Shown: piece by piece, positions 16,120 through 26,429 of the stretch | Numbering within the stretch: position 1 is the first letter of the stretch | Layout: each line of letters begins with the position of its first letter | Assembly: GCA_039105265.1 (NCBI GenBank) | Contig: JAPFFF010000015.1 | Coordinates: 806,001-870,000 of the forward strand | DNA from: Tritrichomonas musculus | Taxonomy: Eukaryota > Parabasalia > Tritrichomonadida > Tritrichomonadidae | DNA length: 64,000 nt | Direction: 5' to 3' | Position numbers and translations under genes: made by a program | The notes under the pieces: generated by a model | What the model saw: only the letters and a program-made list of their open reading frames with translations | Database searches by the model: none | What the model was told of the DNA's origin: nothing

Positions 16120-18014
16120 TTTACCCTGATCTCGGATAAAATGAGAAAGTTAACGTATTTTTTTTTTAATAAAAAATCGTTATTAAAAAATGGTGAATTT
16201 TAGGTGAATTTTTGACCTTATAATAAAATAAAAACTAAATTGGCTTAAAAAAAAGAAAACGGATGAGAATGACTAAATACAAATATTGCTAATATAATTC
16301 ATATGCATTAGTGTTTATATATAAAAGATATAAAGAAAAAATAAAGATGCTAAAAACAATATTATTTTAATATCTCAAAACATAATTGAAGAAAAGGTAA
16401 AACTGATATTTAATAATCTTAGTATTCATGAACCTTCTCTTTTGGATAGGTTATTAAAGAATTGATTTTTTTTTGGAAATAATATTCTGCTGCAATTGGC
16501 TGATTATAAAATGTTACTGGTCGTATATGGAGAATTTTCCATCTATGTTAGTAATACTTCCTATATATTGTATTTAAATCGCTTGATTAAATAATTTTGT
16601 AAAAAAATTTCCAAAAATATCATCTTATTTGAGATTTTTCTTAGAAAGTAAAAAGATATGAGAAATCGCTTTGGCAATAATATAAACAATACATTTGATA
16701 GATTTAAAAGAGCTATATAATATTCTTTGTAATTTTTTCTAATTCATCACCTTAGAATATTATATGCATCAAGTGAAAACTGATTGGAATATTATAGCGC
16801 AATTAAGTAATTATGAGGAAAAAATAGTATTTTTGCTGATTAAGTGTGTCCATAATAGAAAATTAATTCTTCAATTTAAGATTTGGTATTGGTACGAGAT
16901 TTATAAATTTTGATAAATTTGTGTATCATATCTTTGATATTGGTCAATCAAATAACAAATAATATGAAGATAAGTGGTAAACCAATTCGTTTATTATATG
17001 TTGTTGATATTAATAAACGGATTGTGGTATTTAAACTTTTTGAGTGAAAGCATCGGTCACTCAAACTTTTTGTTAACAAAAATAAAGATGATTTAAAATC
17101 ATGTAAAATTTTGAACAAAAGTTGGATATGCTATGATCGATTGTTAAAATAGAAGAGATAGCACTATTTTGTTATATTATAATAACATTTGGATAAGTTG
17201 ATAAGTTGATGAGAGTTTTGTAATAAATAATCTAAGTGAGAGCCTTTTGAGGAAGATCAATGGATTCATATTAATTTTTTTATGCTTTGTGCTCTTTTAT
17301 GAGATTGATTGAGATAATATAATGTATATATAATCATATGGAGCAACATTCATATCTAATAGCAAGATGATTATTATATTATTAGAGAATCTTAGATCAA
17401 TGAAAAAAAATCGTTATTGTTGGGAAGTGATGTATTGTTGTTGGAAGGGAATCGACGCTGCAGGAAGAGAATCGTTGTTGTTTGGGAGAGAATCGTTGTT
17501 GCTGAGAAGAGAATCGATGCTGTTTGGAAGAGAATCGATGCTGCTTGGAAGAGAATCGTTGTTGTTTGGGAGAGAATCGTTGTTGTTTGGGAGAGAATCG
17601 ATGCTGTTTGGAAGAGAATCGATGTTGTTTGGAAGAGAATCGATAATGTTAGTATAAAATTATTGTTGTTGGAAGAGAATTTTTGGGAAAAATTGCTGAT
17701 CTATCGCAGATCTTTGTTGAATATCTATAATATTTGGCAGAGATTGTGTGAACTCTGTTGAACTTTCTACAGAAAAATTATTTTCAATTGTTTTTTTTGT
17801 GCCGTTAAGTGACTTCACATTGTAATCAGAAGATTTAATTTCATTCGAAAAATACATAATAAAATGATCAAATAATTAAAATGTTGTAGAGAGATTTCGA
17901 TAAATCATTTATTTCTTTTGAATCACAATATTTTTATCAGAGTAAAAATAGTTAACAGAATAAAAAAAAACTTAACCATACTAACTTTCTCATTTTATCC
18001 GAGATCAGGGTAAA
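16120..18014. mobile_element. TA-flanked element with perfect 33-bp inverted repeats
   Basis: Positions 16120-16152 and 17982-18014 are perfect reverse complements (core CCCTGATCTCGG). TA dinucleotides at 16122-16123 and 18011-18012 give CCCTGATCTCGG...CCGAGATCAGGG flanked by TA, as in Tc1/mariner/pogo elements. The ~1.9 kb interior has no credible transposase, only a 21-bp tandem repeat, so the element is non-autonomous or decayed. Intact ends suggest it is fairly young. Pogo-like transposase fragments lie on both sides. Confidence 0.75.
17444..17648. repeat. 21-bp tandem repeat (GAGAATCGTTGTTGTTTGG type)
   Basis: There are about ten degenerate copies of a 21-base unit built on GAGAATCG followed by TTGTTG or ATGCTG and TTTGG(G/A)A. 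The 7-codon period keeps two plus-strand frames open, which gives repetitive peptides that should not be taken as genes. Confidence 0.85.
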
Positions 18015-18359
18015 TTGTTTAATAAGATATTATAACTATAAGAAAACTACTTTTCAAAGGTTAAAGCCAAGCACTCTCTACCTCGCTTTGATAATTATGT
18101 TGAACATTAAATTGCATTAGTGCATTTAGAATATATGTAATAATACCAGTAGTTACTTTATCACCTTCAGATCTTCGTTAAAAATATCAATTTTTCACAG
18201 CTCTATTATTTAAAGCTGCACAATTATTATTTGTGGATCAACTTTTTTTTTTTTCCTCAAAGAAATCAGCATAATCAAAAATAATTATTATTACCTTTGT
18301 TTCACTTTCATTAACAACAGTAACGCCAACAACAAAAATAAATGTTAAAATAATGCAAT

Positions 18360-18822
18360 TCTCTCATAAATCAAGTTATTTTCAGCTTCTCCAAAGTTGG
18401 CTCAAACTGATATTTTATGATTTCATCATAAAAAATAATCATAGCCATTATAGCAAGATCAAAGATTTATTATTTTAAATATCTTGAATAGATACATTAA
18501 ATCTTTTATCTTCTAAAGCAATTCCTACACAGTTTTTGAACATATCTGAGAATTTTATACTTATCAAATTGCGTATAGTATCAACATAAATGTATTTGTT
18601 AAAGGTTGTATATATAAATTTTGTTATTTGGATTATAGTTGGGTTCATTGATAATGAATGCATTCTCTTTATTTCTTTTTCTAATATGTTGAATTCTTCT
18701 TGAGTTAAACAAGGTGGTCTTCCATCACGACCAACTCCTCTTTTAAATTTCATATGTAGCTTTCTAGCTTTTTGTCTAGAAATTCTAAACACGTCTCCTA
18801 TTTGCCGATGCTTTACTTGCAT
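18360..18822 (-). pseudogene. Pogo/Tigger-like transposase, N-terminal fragment
   Basis: On the minus strand a 115-residue frame (18475-18822) begins with a helix-turn-helix-like stretch (QIGDVFRISRQKARKL). It continues through GRPPCLTQEEF and a segment ending GIALEDKRFNVSIQDI, the layout of the N-terminal DNA-binding part of trichomonad pogo-like transposases. After the stop, weak continuation (FYDEIIKYQ) can be read in another frame down to ~18390, so the copy is decayed. The catalytic domain expected next is absent here; a matching domain lies at 15296-15829 on the other strand. The two may come from one element broken by inversion or from two copies. Confidence 0.65.
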
Positions 18823-19257
18823 TGTTTCGGTTCTAAATTTTCACACAAGAAACCAACTTGCTCAATAAAAGTATTTGCAAATAAAAGTGTTTTGTTTTAT
18901 TAATTCATTGAAAGAATTGGTCTCATCAGGAGTTCCTCGAAATGAACTTATCATTGGTTGAGGAGGTTTGAATTGCTTTTTTCCTAGCTACTGAGGAAAC
19001 TTCGGATGCATTAATGAAGTGATATCAATAACCAATTGATTTTATGAGAACTGATCGGAGCTTTCTGAGAATCCACCACTTCATCTACGGAACTTTTTGA
19101 TTCATCGTATTCAAAAAAATCACATAAAGATCGGAATTTTATTGAAAATATGATATCACATATCAACTTTTTCAATGAATACACTCTACTTTTTTCAGAG
19201 CTCATTTGAATGCAATAAGAAATAATTAAATAATCTCTATCAAAAATTGGTTTTTTG

Positions 19258-19330
<73 letters not shown>

Positions 19331-19537
19331 CCAACTTCCATTTATTAAAAAGAGTTGGTAATATGATACGAAAAAGTTGAGATTATTGAAAGAGAAAAGT
19401 TATATGAACCCAACTTTTTCATGGTATTATACTCAAACTCCTAAATACTCTCCTCTCCCTACATGAAAAAAGTGGGGTTCAAACTACAATCACGGTGTAT
19501 AAAAAACGGTAACTTTTTCAAATAAAAAATGGCCAGG
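18823..19537. other. Repeat-rich gene-free stretch with 66-A homopolymer
   Basis: An uninterrupted run of about 66 A occupies 19261-19326. To its right, GAACCCAACTT occurs twice (near 19327 and 19408), and several AAAAAGTTG/CAACTTTTT words are scattered between 19330 and 19560. A short minus-strand coding-like remnant (18880-19010) is too decayed to name. No intact gene is seen. Confidence 0.6.
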
Positions 19538-20530
19538 TTAAAACTTTTTGAATAACTACTTTGAATACTTTATATTTTATATAAAACTCATTTTATTAGA
19601 CTAAACCAATTTATTACAGAAACAAATCTCACTTTCATATGATTGTCATTGAAGTTATATAGGTTGATTTTATTCATCATCAGTATAACATTATTAACTC
19701 AGATCATCCTCGACTGCTCAAATCAATTACCCAATTTCAATTTCATAACTCTTTCCGAAGACTGAAGAGTCTCCTCCATCTTATAGTAATATATGTTGAT
19801 TCTATTCAACATCAGCATATCATTATTTACTCAAATCATACTCGCCTCATTACTAATATTAATAAATAATAAGTTTTTAAAGCAATATCAAATGACATAT
19901 ATTTATCAGGAATGGTAAACGTTGAAAAAATTGATAACGGAGCGACCGTTTAAAAGCTCTTCGTTATCAACGTTGTCAACGTTGAAATGATGTTAACGTC
20001 AACGTGGCGAATGACATTGAAAGTGATCGTCCAAAAATATGTCACTTTTTAACTTTTTTCAATTTCAATTCAACGAATTGAAGTCAAAGTTGAATTTTAT
20101 TATTTTTACATGAAAATAGAATTGTTCATAATGAACAAATGCTAATTAATTTCGAATTAGAATATTATTGCTTTAATACTCTTCATTATTCTTAAAATTT
20201 AATCATACTCTTGTTTTTTAATTTTTTATTGTATAAAAATTGAATGGTAGAAAAAATTTATCAAAAAGTTAAAATTTTTAAATAGTAAAAAAAACTTTTT
20301 CATAACATAATGTGAATTAACGTTAACTCGTTCGTTTTTTCAATGTTATCTTAATGTTGAAAGCTTCGTTGATGATCGTTCATTTCGTTGACCTTAACGG
20401 GCTCAATGTCGTTGATCGTTGACAGTCAATGAACGAGACGTTATAAAATTCAACGAGCTCAACTTCAACGTTGGCCATCCCTGATATTTAATATCAAATA
20501 TGTAATAAAAAATCACTAGTAAGTAATCAT
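19538..20530. repeat. Dispersed repeat, copy A, interrupted by a hAT-like MITE
   Basis: The sequence from TTAAAACTTTTTGAATA (19538) to ~19780, and again ACTAGTAAGTAAT near 20515, matches 33238-33525 at roughly 80-90% by eye. Shared blocks include CTCACTTTCATATGATTGTC, TTGATTTTATTCA and GACTGAAGAGTCTC. Part of the unit is repeated at 19785-19850. The hAT-like element at 19907-20483 lies inside it. Confidence 0.7.
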
Positions 20531-20583
20531 ATATATTATTTTTTTCTTCGGCAAGTTTAAAAACTTATTATTTATTAATATTA
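19854..20583. repeat. Perfect 28-bp inverted repeat enclosing the hAT-like MITE
   Basis: Positions 19854-19881 and 20556-20583 are exact reverse complements (core AATAAATAATAAGTTTTTAAA). They bracket the 577-base MITE with ~130 bases of extra DNA, so they may be ends of an older element into which the MITE inserted. Confidence 0.65.
19907..20483. mobile_element. hAT-like MITE, 577 bp
   Basis: The left end CAGGAATGGTAAACGTTGA and right end TCAACGTTGGCCATCCCTG are inverted repeats (16 of 19). CAGGGATGG fits the hAT terminal pattern YARNG. Flanking ATATTTAT (19899-19906) and ATATTTAA (20484-20491) are a 7/8 target-site duplication of the hAT length. The interior has no gene but is dense in AACGTT, CGTTGA and TCAACG words near both ends, as expected for subterminal transposase-binding repeats. 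It also holds a hairpin TGATAACG...CGTTATCA at 19936-19972. Confidence 0.75.
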
Positions 20584-20619
20584 TCATCTTCAACTTTTAG
20601 TTGTGATATTATCATTTCC

Positions 20620-21445
20620 TTAAGGTAAAAATGCCATACGTTAAGCAACCGCTTTTATTTTCTGACACTATTTATTGTGACATGTTAAGTAAAATTATTT
20701 TTTTTTCTATTTTTTGTTTTTATTAAAGAATACATTTTTTATTAACAAATCCTTTTAATTCCACTCCCAAAAAGGCCCAATTTGTTTTGATTACATTGAA
20801 TTTGCTGACTACATGGACGTAAATCAATTTAATATTTTATGCTTTCCAATTATATCTCATCAAAAAAAAAAAAATTGTTATATTATTGATGGAGACAAAT
20901 TGGTAAGGAGTTTTCATCACACATGCGACAGAATTTCTCTTTGTTTACAGTTTTTTACAAATAATATTATTAAAATATTACGAAAACGATAAAAAAAATT
21001 AGTTTTAATGGCAATATCACATTTTTCATAGAAATCAAATCAATATTTTATAAGAAGAAACGAATCTTATTAAATTCATTGTATATTTATTTTTTCTATT
21101 ACTACTTTTTTTATAATTTAGTAAAATTTTTGTGATAATTATTGATATTATATTTTGAAATTTAATATAAATTACATAATCTTTCTCTTCTTTATAATAA
21201 TTCGAATATAAATCTAAAACTCTTTTTTGTTCAAATATTAATTGAAAAAGTTGATAAACTAAATTTATAATTGAAAAATTTAATTATTAAAATTTTCGTT
21301 TCAAATTGAATATAAAAATATTTTATAAAGTTCAGAAATTCAAATCTGACATATATTGAAATTAAAACTTTTTCTGGGAGGGTGCTTTTCTTAAATTTTT
21401 AACGTACTCTTTCTCAATTTTTAACGTATGGCATTTTTACCTTAA
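20620..21445. mobile_element. TTAA-flanked inverted-repeat element, copy 2
   Basis: A perfect 24-bp inverted repeat, 20621-20644 against 21421-21444 (core GGTAAAAATGCCATACG), has TTAA at both borders (20620-20623, 21442-21445). Its left ~60 bases resemble those of the element at 8010 (GGTA.AAAT.C..TACGTT.AG.AACCGC and later GACATGTTAA), so both belong to one family. The ~780-base interior is AT-rich with no coding potential. Confidence 0.7.
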
Positions 21446-22412
21446 TAACTTATCATCAATAAACTTTGTTTTTAATTTTCGAAAATTAAACATACGGTTT
21501 CTAAGAATTCATTTCAAATATTGAATGATTTATTTTTTACACGCGAAAAATATAAAACAATGTTTATGTACCGGATGTGACTTTTTCATTTAAATAATTA
21601 CGGTTGTAAATTTTTTTATATCATAATATAAAAAAAAAAAAAAAAATTAAAATTTGTAATTAGGATTTGATTGTCATCATTTTTTGTAATTTCTACTAAT
21701 TTGCAATTGATTATATATAAACTTTTTCAAAAAATTATTTCTTTCTTAATGATATCCACCAAAGTTATGAATTTTCAATAATTATTTTCGGTTTTTTTAA
21801 AATAATCCAAATTAATTTTTCAGAGTATAAATGATTTTTGAGAAAAAATATTAATATTTCAATACTTCGTAGAAACTTTTTCTTAAAAATTGCTTTTAAT
21901 ATATATTTTAAGAATATCTTTCCACATTTCCTTAATAACATATATATTATAATTCCAATAATACTAACAATTCTTTGTTATTTGGATATTAAAAATATAA
22001 ATATACATATAATCAATTGGTTCTTTTTTTCTATCAAAATAAATAAAAATATCGTTTTCATATTATTCAACCACATTTATTTTTTCATTAGTATTTACAT
22101 CTATTCATTCCTTCAGAAAACTTTCAATTTTACTAAGGAATTCAAGATACGTCGCACTTCAAATCCTTTACTGTCACCTTTATTAAGATTATTGAATCTC
22201 TTTTTCGCAGGTTTTACAGCATTTTCAGATCCTTATCATATATTTTTACAGCTTTTTTCTCTTTAATCGAAATTCTTTTTCTCGCTAAAATAGAATAATA
22301 CTTGGATGAAAACAAAATACCAGTTAATTTGATATTTATTTTTTATAGAATAGATATTTACATAAAAAAACAAGAAATAGAAAAACAGAAGCAAAGCCAA
22401 GCGTAAAACAAA
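21446..22412. other. AT-rich gene-free stretch
   Basis: A plus-strand frame at 21838-22266 lacks an ATG start and is almost entirely Ile, Phe, Asn and Lys, as expected from base composition alone. No gene or repeat is supported. Confidence 0.5.
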
Positions 22413-24023
22413 TCAATCATTTGATAGTTGCTTAAGTTCGAATTGAGCTCTTACGCGTGGATCCTTATCTTTTTCTAACCTTTTCTTCATCTTAAGGAAA
22501 TCGATAATAACTTTTTCGCTTTTCTCATCGTTGTTCCAGTTTTTATACTTTAGTTTATAATTATCACCCGAAGATAAGTAATCATTATTAAATCCGCTAA
22601 TATCATAACTTGAATTATAGTTAATATACCTCATGCTGGGAATACTCGGAGAACTATTAATTTTTTCATTTTCATCATGGTTATAATAAGAACTGTCACA
22701 CGAGTTGTTGTTATTATTGATGTAATACTTATTTCCAACAATGTTGATACAAACATTGGCAAGTACAACTCTTTGCATCCAAGATGAACCAACAAGTGAC
22801 AAAACTGCTGTCTTTGAATCAGGAACTTTTTTGACAAGATCTGTAAGAAGGAAAACAGATTGGGCTCTGACAGCCTTTGATGAATCATTTGCAAACTCGA
22901 GTGCGATTGGGAGGAGTTTTACTCCGAAGTCCTCAACAAAATATTGACATTGTTGGCAGTAGAGTAAACGTTCTCTAAATCCTTTCATGTATCTAATATC
23001 AAAGAACTTAAGAAACTTCTCTCTATTTGAAAAAGCACGAGTGAATTGGAAAAAGCTGCTAATGAATTCTTTGTTGTTCCTCATAGATTTGGCACACTTA
23101 TATAATAATCGATGCTCTGAAGGATCAACAAAAGCCGATATTTGAATAAGTGATGAAGCTGCTTTTTCTGGGGAGATGCTTACAATTTTGAAAAATGGTT
23201 CAAAAAATATTGAAAAGCCCGAATAATTCACCATAGCACTAAAACAAGATAGGGCACTTTCTTGTGTAGTTAGATCATTCAATAATTCAATATATAAATC
23301 CGTTAGATGAGGAGCAATATATCCAATTTCGCAGGCTATAGCATTTTTCACATCACATGACATGTCATGAGCAGCATCTTCAACTATTGAATCAATAATC
23401 ATTCCATCAAAATTACAATTAGGCAGCGATTTTATAATTGTAATCCTAACGTTTTTGTTTTTGTCTGTAGAGAAATTTTTGAATTGCGAAATGACTCTAT
23501 TATGTCTTCTCACTAAAGAAATAAGGGAAGCACCCAAGACTCGATATCTATAATCATTTGACATAGAGTATTTTGTAATTATGTCCACAAGGACATTGTC
23601 GCGATATTTTGCAGGGATAGAAGTTAAGCATTGACAGTAATAATCAATAAATTTGCTATTTTGGAGATAAAGTTCGACAATTTGGGGCAAAATTTCATTA
23701 GTAACTATATTAAGCCCTTCTTCTCCCAAATTATCGATTGACATTCTAATAAGCTTCAACAAAGAACAAGAAGCTATGGTGTCATTGCTGAGGAGAGGCT
23801 TTTTGATGTTTGGTATGAGTGACCTAAATGATGAACCAAAAGTTTCTGGTTTTAATGATAAAGAGTTGTTTTCACTCAAATTTAAGAAAGGAGCAGCCAA
23901 ATTTGTAATGAACTGCGTTGGGTCGCTCATTTGAGAGAAAAGGAAGGAAGGAGAAGGGGAAGGCGTGAAGCTCCCTGATGAGCTTTCCATCATATTTTTA
24001 TTTGGAGTATATAAAAAATTCAT
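22413..24023 (-). CDS. HEAT/ARM-repeat-like protein
   Basis: The intact 536-residue protein has a Ser/Pro-rich N terminus (~1-45) and then helical pairs of ~38 residues from ~85 to ~435 with the feel of HEAT repeats. Examples are KNVRITIIKSLPNCNFDGMI, SCDVKNAIACEIGYIAPHL and SKAVRAQSVFLLTDLVKKVP. The pattern resembles regulatory subunits of PP2A/PP4-type phosphatases, where such repeats form a curved scaffold, but no subunit identity is claimed. An Asn/Tyr-rich low-complexity insert (~437-490) precedes a charged C terminus ending DPRVRAQFELKQL, probably part of one more repeat. Met10 and Met32 are alternative starts. Confidence 0.75.
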   Translation of the reverse strand: MNFLYTPNKNMMESSSGSFTPSPSPSFLFSQMSDPTQFITNLAAPFLNLSENNSLSLKPETFGSSFRSLIPNIKKPLLSNDTIASCSLLKLIRMSIDNLGEEGLNIVTNEILPQIVELYLQNSKFIDYYCQCLTSIPAKYRDNVLVDIITKYSMSNDYRYRVLGASLISLVRRHNRVISQFKNFSTDKNKNVRITIIKSLPNCNFDGMIIDSIVEDAAHDMSCDVKNAIACEIGYIAPHLTDLYIELLNDLTTQESALSCFSAMVNYSGFSIFFEPFFKIVSISPEKAASSLIQISAFVDPSEHRLLYKCAKSMRNNKEFISSFFQFTRAFSNREKFLKFFDIRYMKGFRERLLYCQQCQYFVEDFGVKLLPIALEFANDSSKAVRAQSVFLLTDLVKKVPDSKTAVLSLVGSSWMQRVVLANVCINIVGNKYYINNNNNSCDSSYYNHDENEKINSSPSIPSMRYINYNSSYDISGFNNDYLSSGDNYKLKYKNWNNDEKSEKVIIDFLKMKKRLEKDKDPRVRAQFELKQLSND

Positions 24024-24396
24024 ATTTTATTAGCCAATTTTTAATTGAAAAAAATTGATAAAACAATAGAAATTTTCTTTCAAATACAAAATTTAATTAT
24101 TTTTTATCGATTGTACTTTTAAGCATAAAAGTACAATAGGAACATTATTAAAGAATAGAATTCATCTACATTAAAAAACCAAAGTTTTGGCCGAAAATAT
24201 TCAAATTTGTGAATATTAATTTTTTTTTCTGAAATTTCTTTGAAATGGCAAATTTCATTGAATATTTTGACGAAGCAATTATGTAAGTTAAATTTATTCT
24301 ATATAGAAATATAATTATTATTAAAATATATTTATAAATTCGTATTAAAACCAGAAAAACAAATTTGACCAAAATAATTCTCAAATTTGTAATAAT

Positions 24397-24609
24397 TTAA
24401 ACCTTGTTTTTTTATTTTCACCTCCTATTCAAAATAAACTATATTTTCTTCATTAATAAATAGGTTTCAAAATGAATGTATGCATAATTTAAATAATTTA
24501 TATAATGTAGTATATTATTTATAATTTTAATATAAATATAAATGGGTGGTTATCAATATAACGCAATTTTAATTTAAATGGGAGGTGTAAATAAAAAAAC
24601 AAGGTTTAA
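24397..24609. mobile_element. TTAA-flanked foldback element, copy 3 (different TIR)
   Basis: Near-perfect 29-bp inverted repeats, 24399-24427 against 24579-24607 (ACCTTGTTTTTTTATTT, then CACCTCC), are bounded by TTAA at 24397-24400 and 24606-24609. The ends differ from those of the elements at 8010 and 20620, so this is a separate family with the same apparent target preference. It is ~210 bases long and non-coding. Confidence 0.65.
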
Positions 24610-25667
24610 TATTTCAAAGAAAAATTGAATTAAATAAAAATAAATCGATAACATTGGTACTATTATTATTGCTCCCATAATTTTTTAATAAATTGAATAT
24701 AATATAAATTATGTATGCATAATATATGTCATTAAATAATTAAACAAAATATATAAAATACATATTTATTATTTAGTGAAGTATTTATGTTTAATTATTG
24801 TTGTCATAAATTTTATTAATTGAATTACATAGCGATGGTAAAACTATTCAATTTCTATTTTTTTTTAAAAACATATTAACTCCATATAAAAACCAAAATA
24901 AAAGAAAACATTAGACTTATTTTTACTAGTTTTTTTTTTAAAATTTTAAATACTAAATGTGAAAAAAATTACCTCAAACTATTTGAGATAGGGATTTTTT
25001 GAGAGATCAACAAAGAAATAATATTATAAACATACTTATCATTTATATTACGATTTGATCATCTTTTGAATAGCAAAAAAAATATAAAATTGGTCAAATC
25101 CTCTTAATTTTTTTTTTTTCCTCATTAATTAACTGATTTACTTCTTGCATTTTATTTGAATCAAATTCATATACTTATATGGGCTTTTTTGTTTTGGATC
25201 ATGGCAAATCCCCATAATACTGAAAGCTTTTAACATCGACTTTTTCAATGCAACTTTAAAAGAATTCATATGAATTCTCACTTTCCTTCACAATTTTCAA
25301 AGCTCAGATTCCATCATTCAATAAATTAATAAATCAAAATAATTTCAAACTATCTAGCAGGAATATGAAAAACAATCAAAATAATGATTGGTCAGATAAG
25401 AATTCAATTTCTGGAGATTGGTCAGAAATTTCTGTATAGGGTCAAACAAAAAAACAATATAACTCACAAAAAAATTTACACACATATATACATTTTTGCA
25501 ACAACGAAATAAGTACATTCAGTAAAAACCATTACCCAGAAATATATATTTTGAAATTCTAAAGAAATTAAAAAGATCTAGATCCAATAAGTCTTATTGA
25601 ATAAGAAAAAGTGTGAATTTTTAATTTTTAAATAATGATATATTGAACATATTCTCTTAAGGCACAC
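24610..25667. other. AT-rich gene-free stretch
   Basis: About 1 kb of non-coding AT-rich sequence with several homopolymer T and A runs. No gene, RNA or clear repeat is recognised. Confidence 0.5.
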
Positions 25668-26264
25668 TAGTGTTGTTAAAAGTTATAGACAAAAATACAA
25701 CCGAAATACAACCGAAATACCAAAAACAGAGTTAGTCAAATCAAAATACCAAAAACAAAGCTAGTCAATTAAAGATTAAAACGATTAAATAACATTTAAA
25801 AAGTTTCTATCATTGAAATTATGATAAGCAATTGAGAATAAATTTTTTATTTGATCAAAAGCTATTCTGAATTTTTGAGAATACCTAAGAAAATAAAAAC
25901 ATAACTTTTTGGTTGACAAAAATTAAAATAAACTCTATTTATCTTTATATTTATTAAATTTATTCTTTTAAATATATAATTAATTACTAAAAAAAATGTA
26001 TTTTTACTTGTTTGCAAATATAAAAAGCAATAAATTTTACAAGAAAATTGAATAACCTTTTTTCACAATATTTTAATTAATTTTATTTTGAAAATTTACT
26101 AAAAAATAATTAAGATTAGCTCAAAAAAATCAAAAAAGATTAATTCAAATTTGCTTTAAAAATGTTTTTATATGTTTAAATTGGTCTTTAAAGTCTATTT
26201 TAATTTTTTTTGATTTTGACAAAAGTCTGTTTGGAATTTTTGTATATAACTTTTAACAACACTA
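25668..26264. mobile_element. hAT-like MITE, 597 bp, with target-site duplication
   Basis: The left end TAGTGTTGTTAAAAGTTATA and its inverted copy at the right end (~27 of 29 matching) fit the hAT YARNG pattern. AGGCACAC at 25660-25667 and 26265-26272 is a perfect 8-bp target-site duplication in non-repetitive sequence. The match extends to AAGGCACACT if the terminal T/A is counted as host, which would instead suit a Mutator-like 10-bp duplication. The interior is non-coding, with a short duplicated segment near 25690-25770 (ATACAACCGAA and ATACCAAAAACA). Confidence 0.8.
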
Positions 26265-26429
26265 AGGCACACTAAATTAAAAAAAGGGTTTGCTCAAATT
26301 TCATTCAAAATATCATTTATAATTTATAATTAGCATTTTTTTAAATACTTATTCTATTAATTAAACTTACATTTATCTTAAAACATAAACAATTTAATCA
26401 TTATGAAACAGTTCATTATTACTTTTTCT

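Noticed and set aside
17367-17761. Two overlapping plus-strand frames with GRESLLF- and RIVVVWE-type repeats
   Set aside because: They are products of the 21-bp tandem repeat in alternative frames and have no independent support.
19011-19334. Minus-strand frame starting with a long poly-Phe
   Set aside because: It is the translation of the 66-A homopolymer and flanking decayed DNA.
19330-19560. Repeated AAAAAGTTG / CAACTTTTTCA words considered as a regulatory motif
   Set aside because: The same words are frequent inside coding regions as Leu-Lys-Lys-Leu codons and in AT-rich DNA generally, so no specific signal is claimed.
21838-22266. 142-codon plus-strand frame rich in Ile, Phe and Asn
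   Set aside because: There is no ATG start and its composition is what AT-rich DNA gives by chance; no motif is present.
22631-22894. Other frames overlapping real genes, including many inside the dynein and giant coiled-coil genes
   Set aside because: They are shadows of long intact frames on the same or opposite strand.
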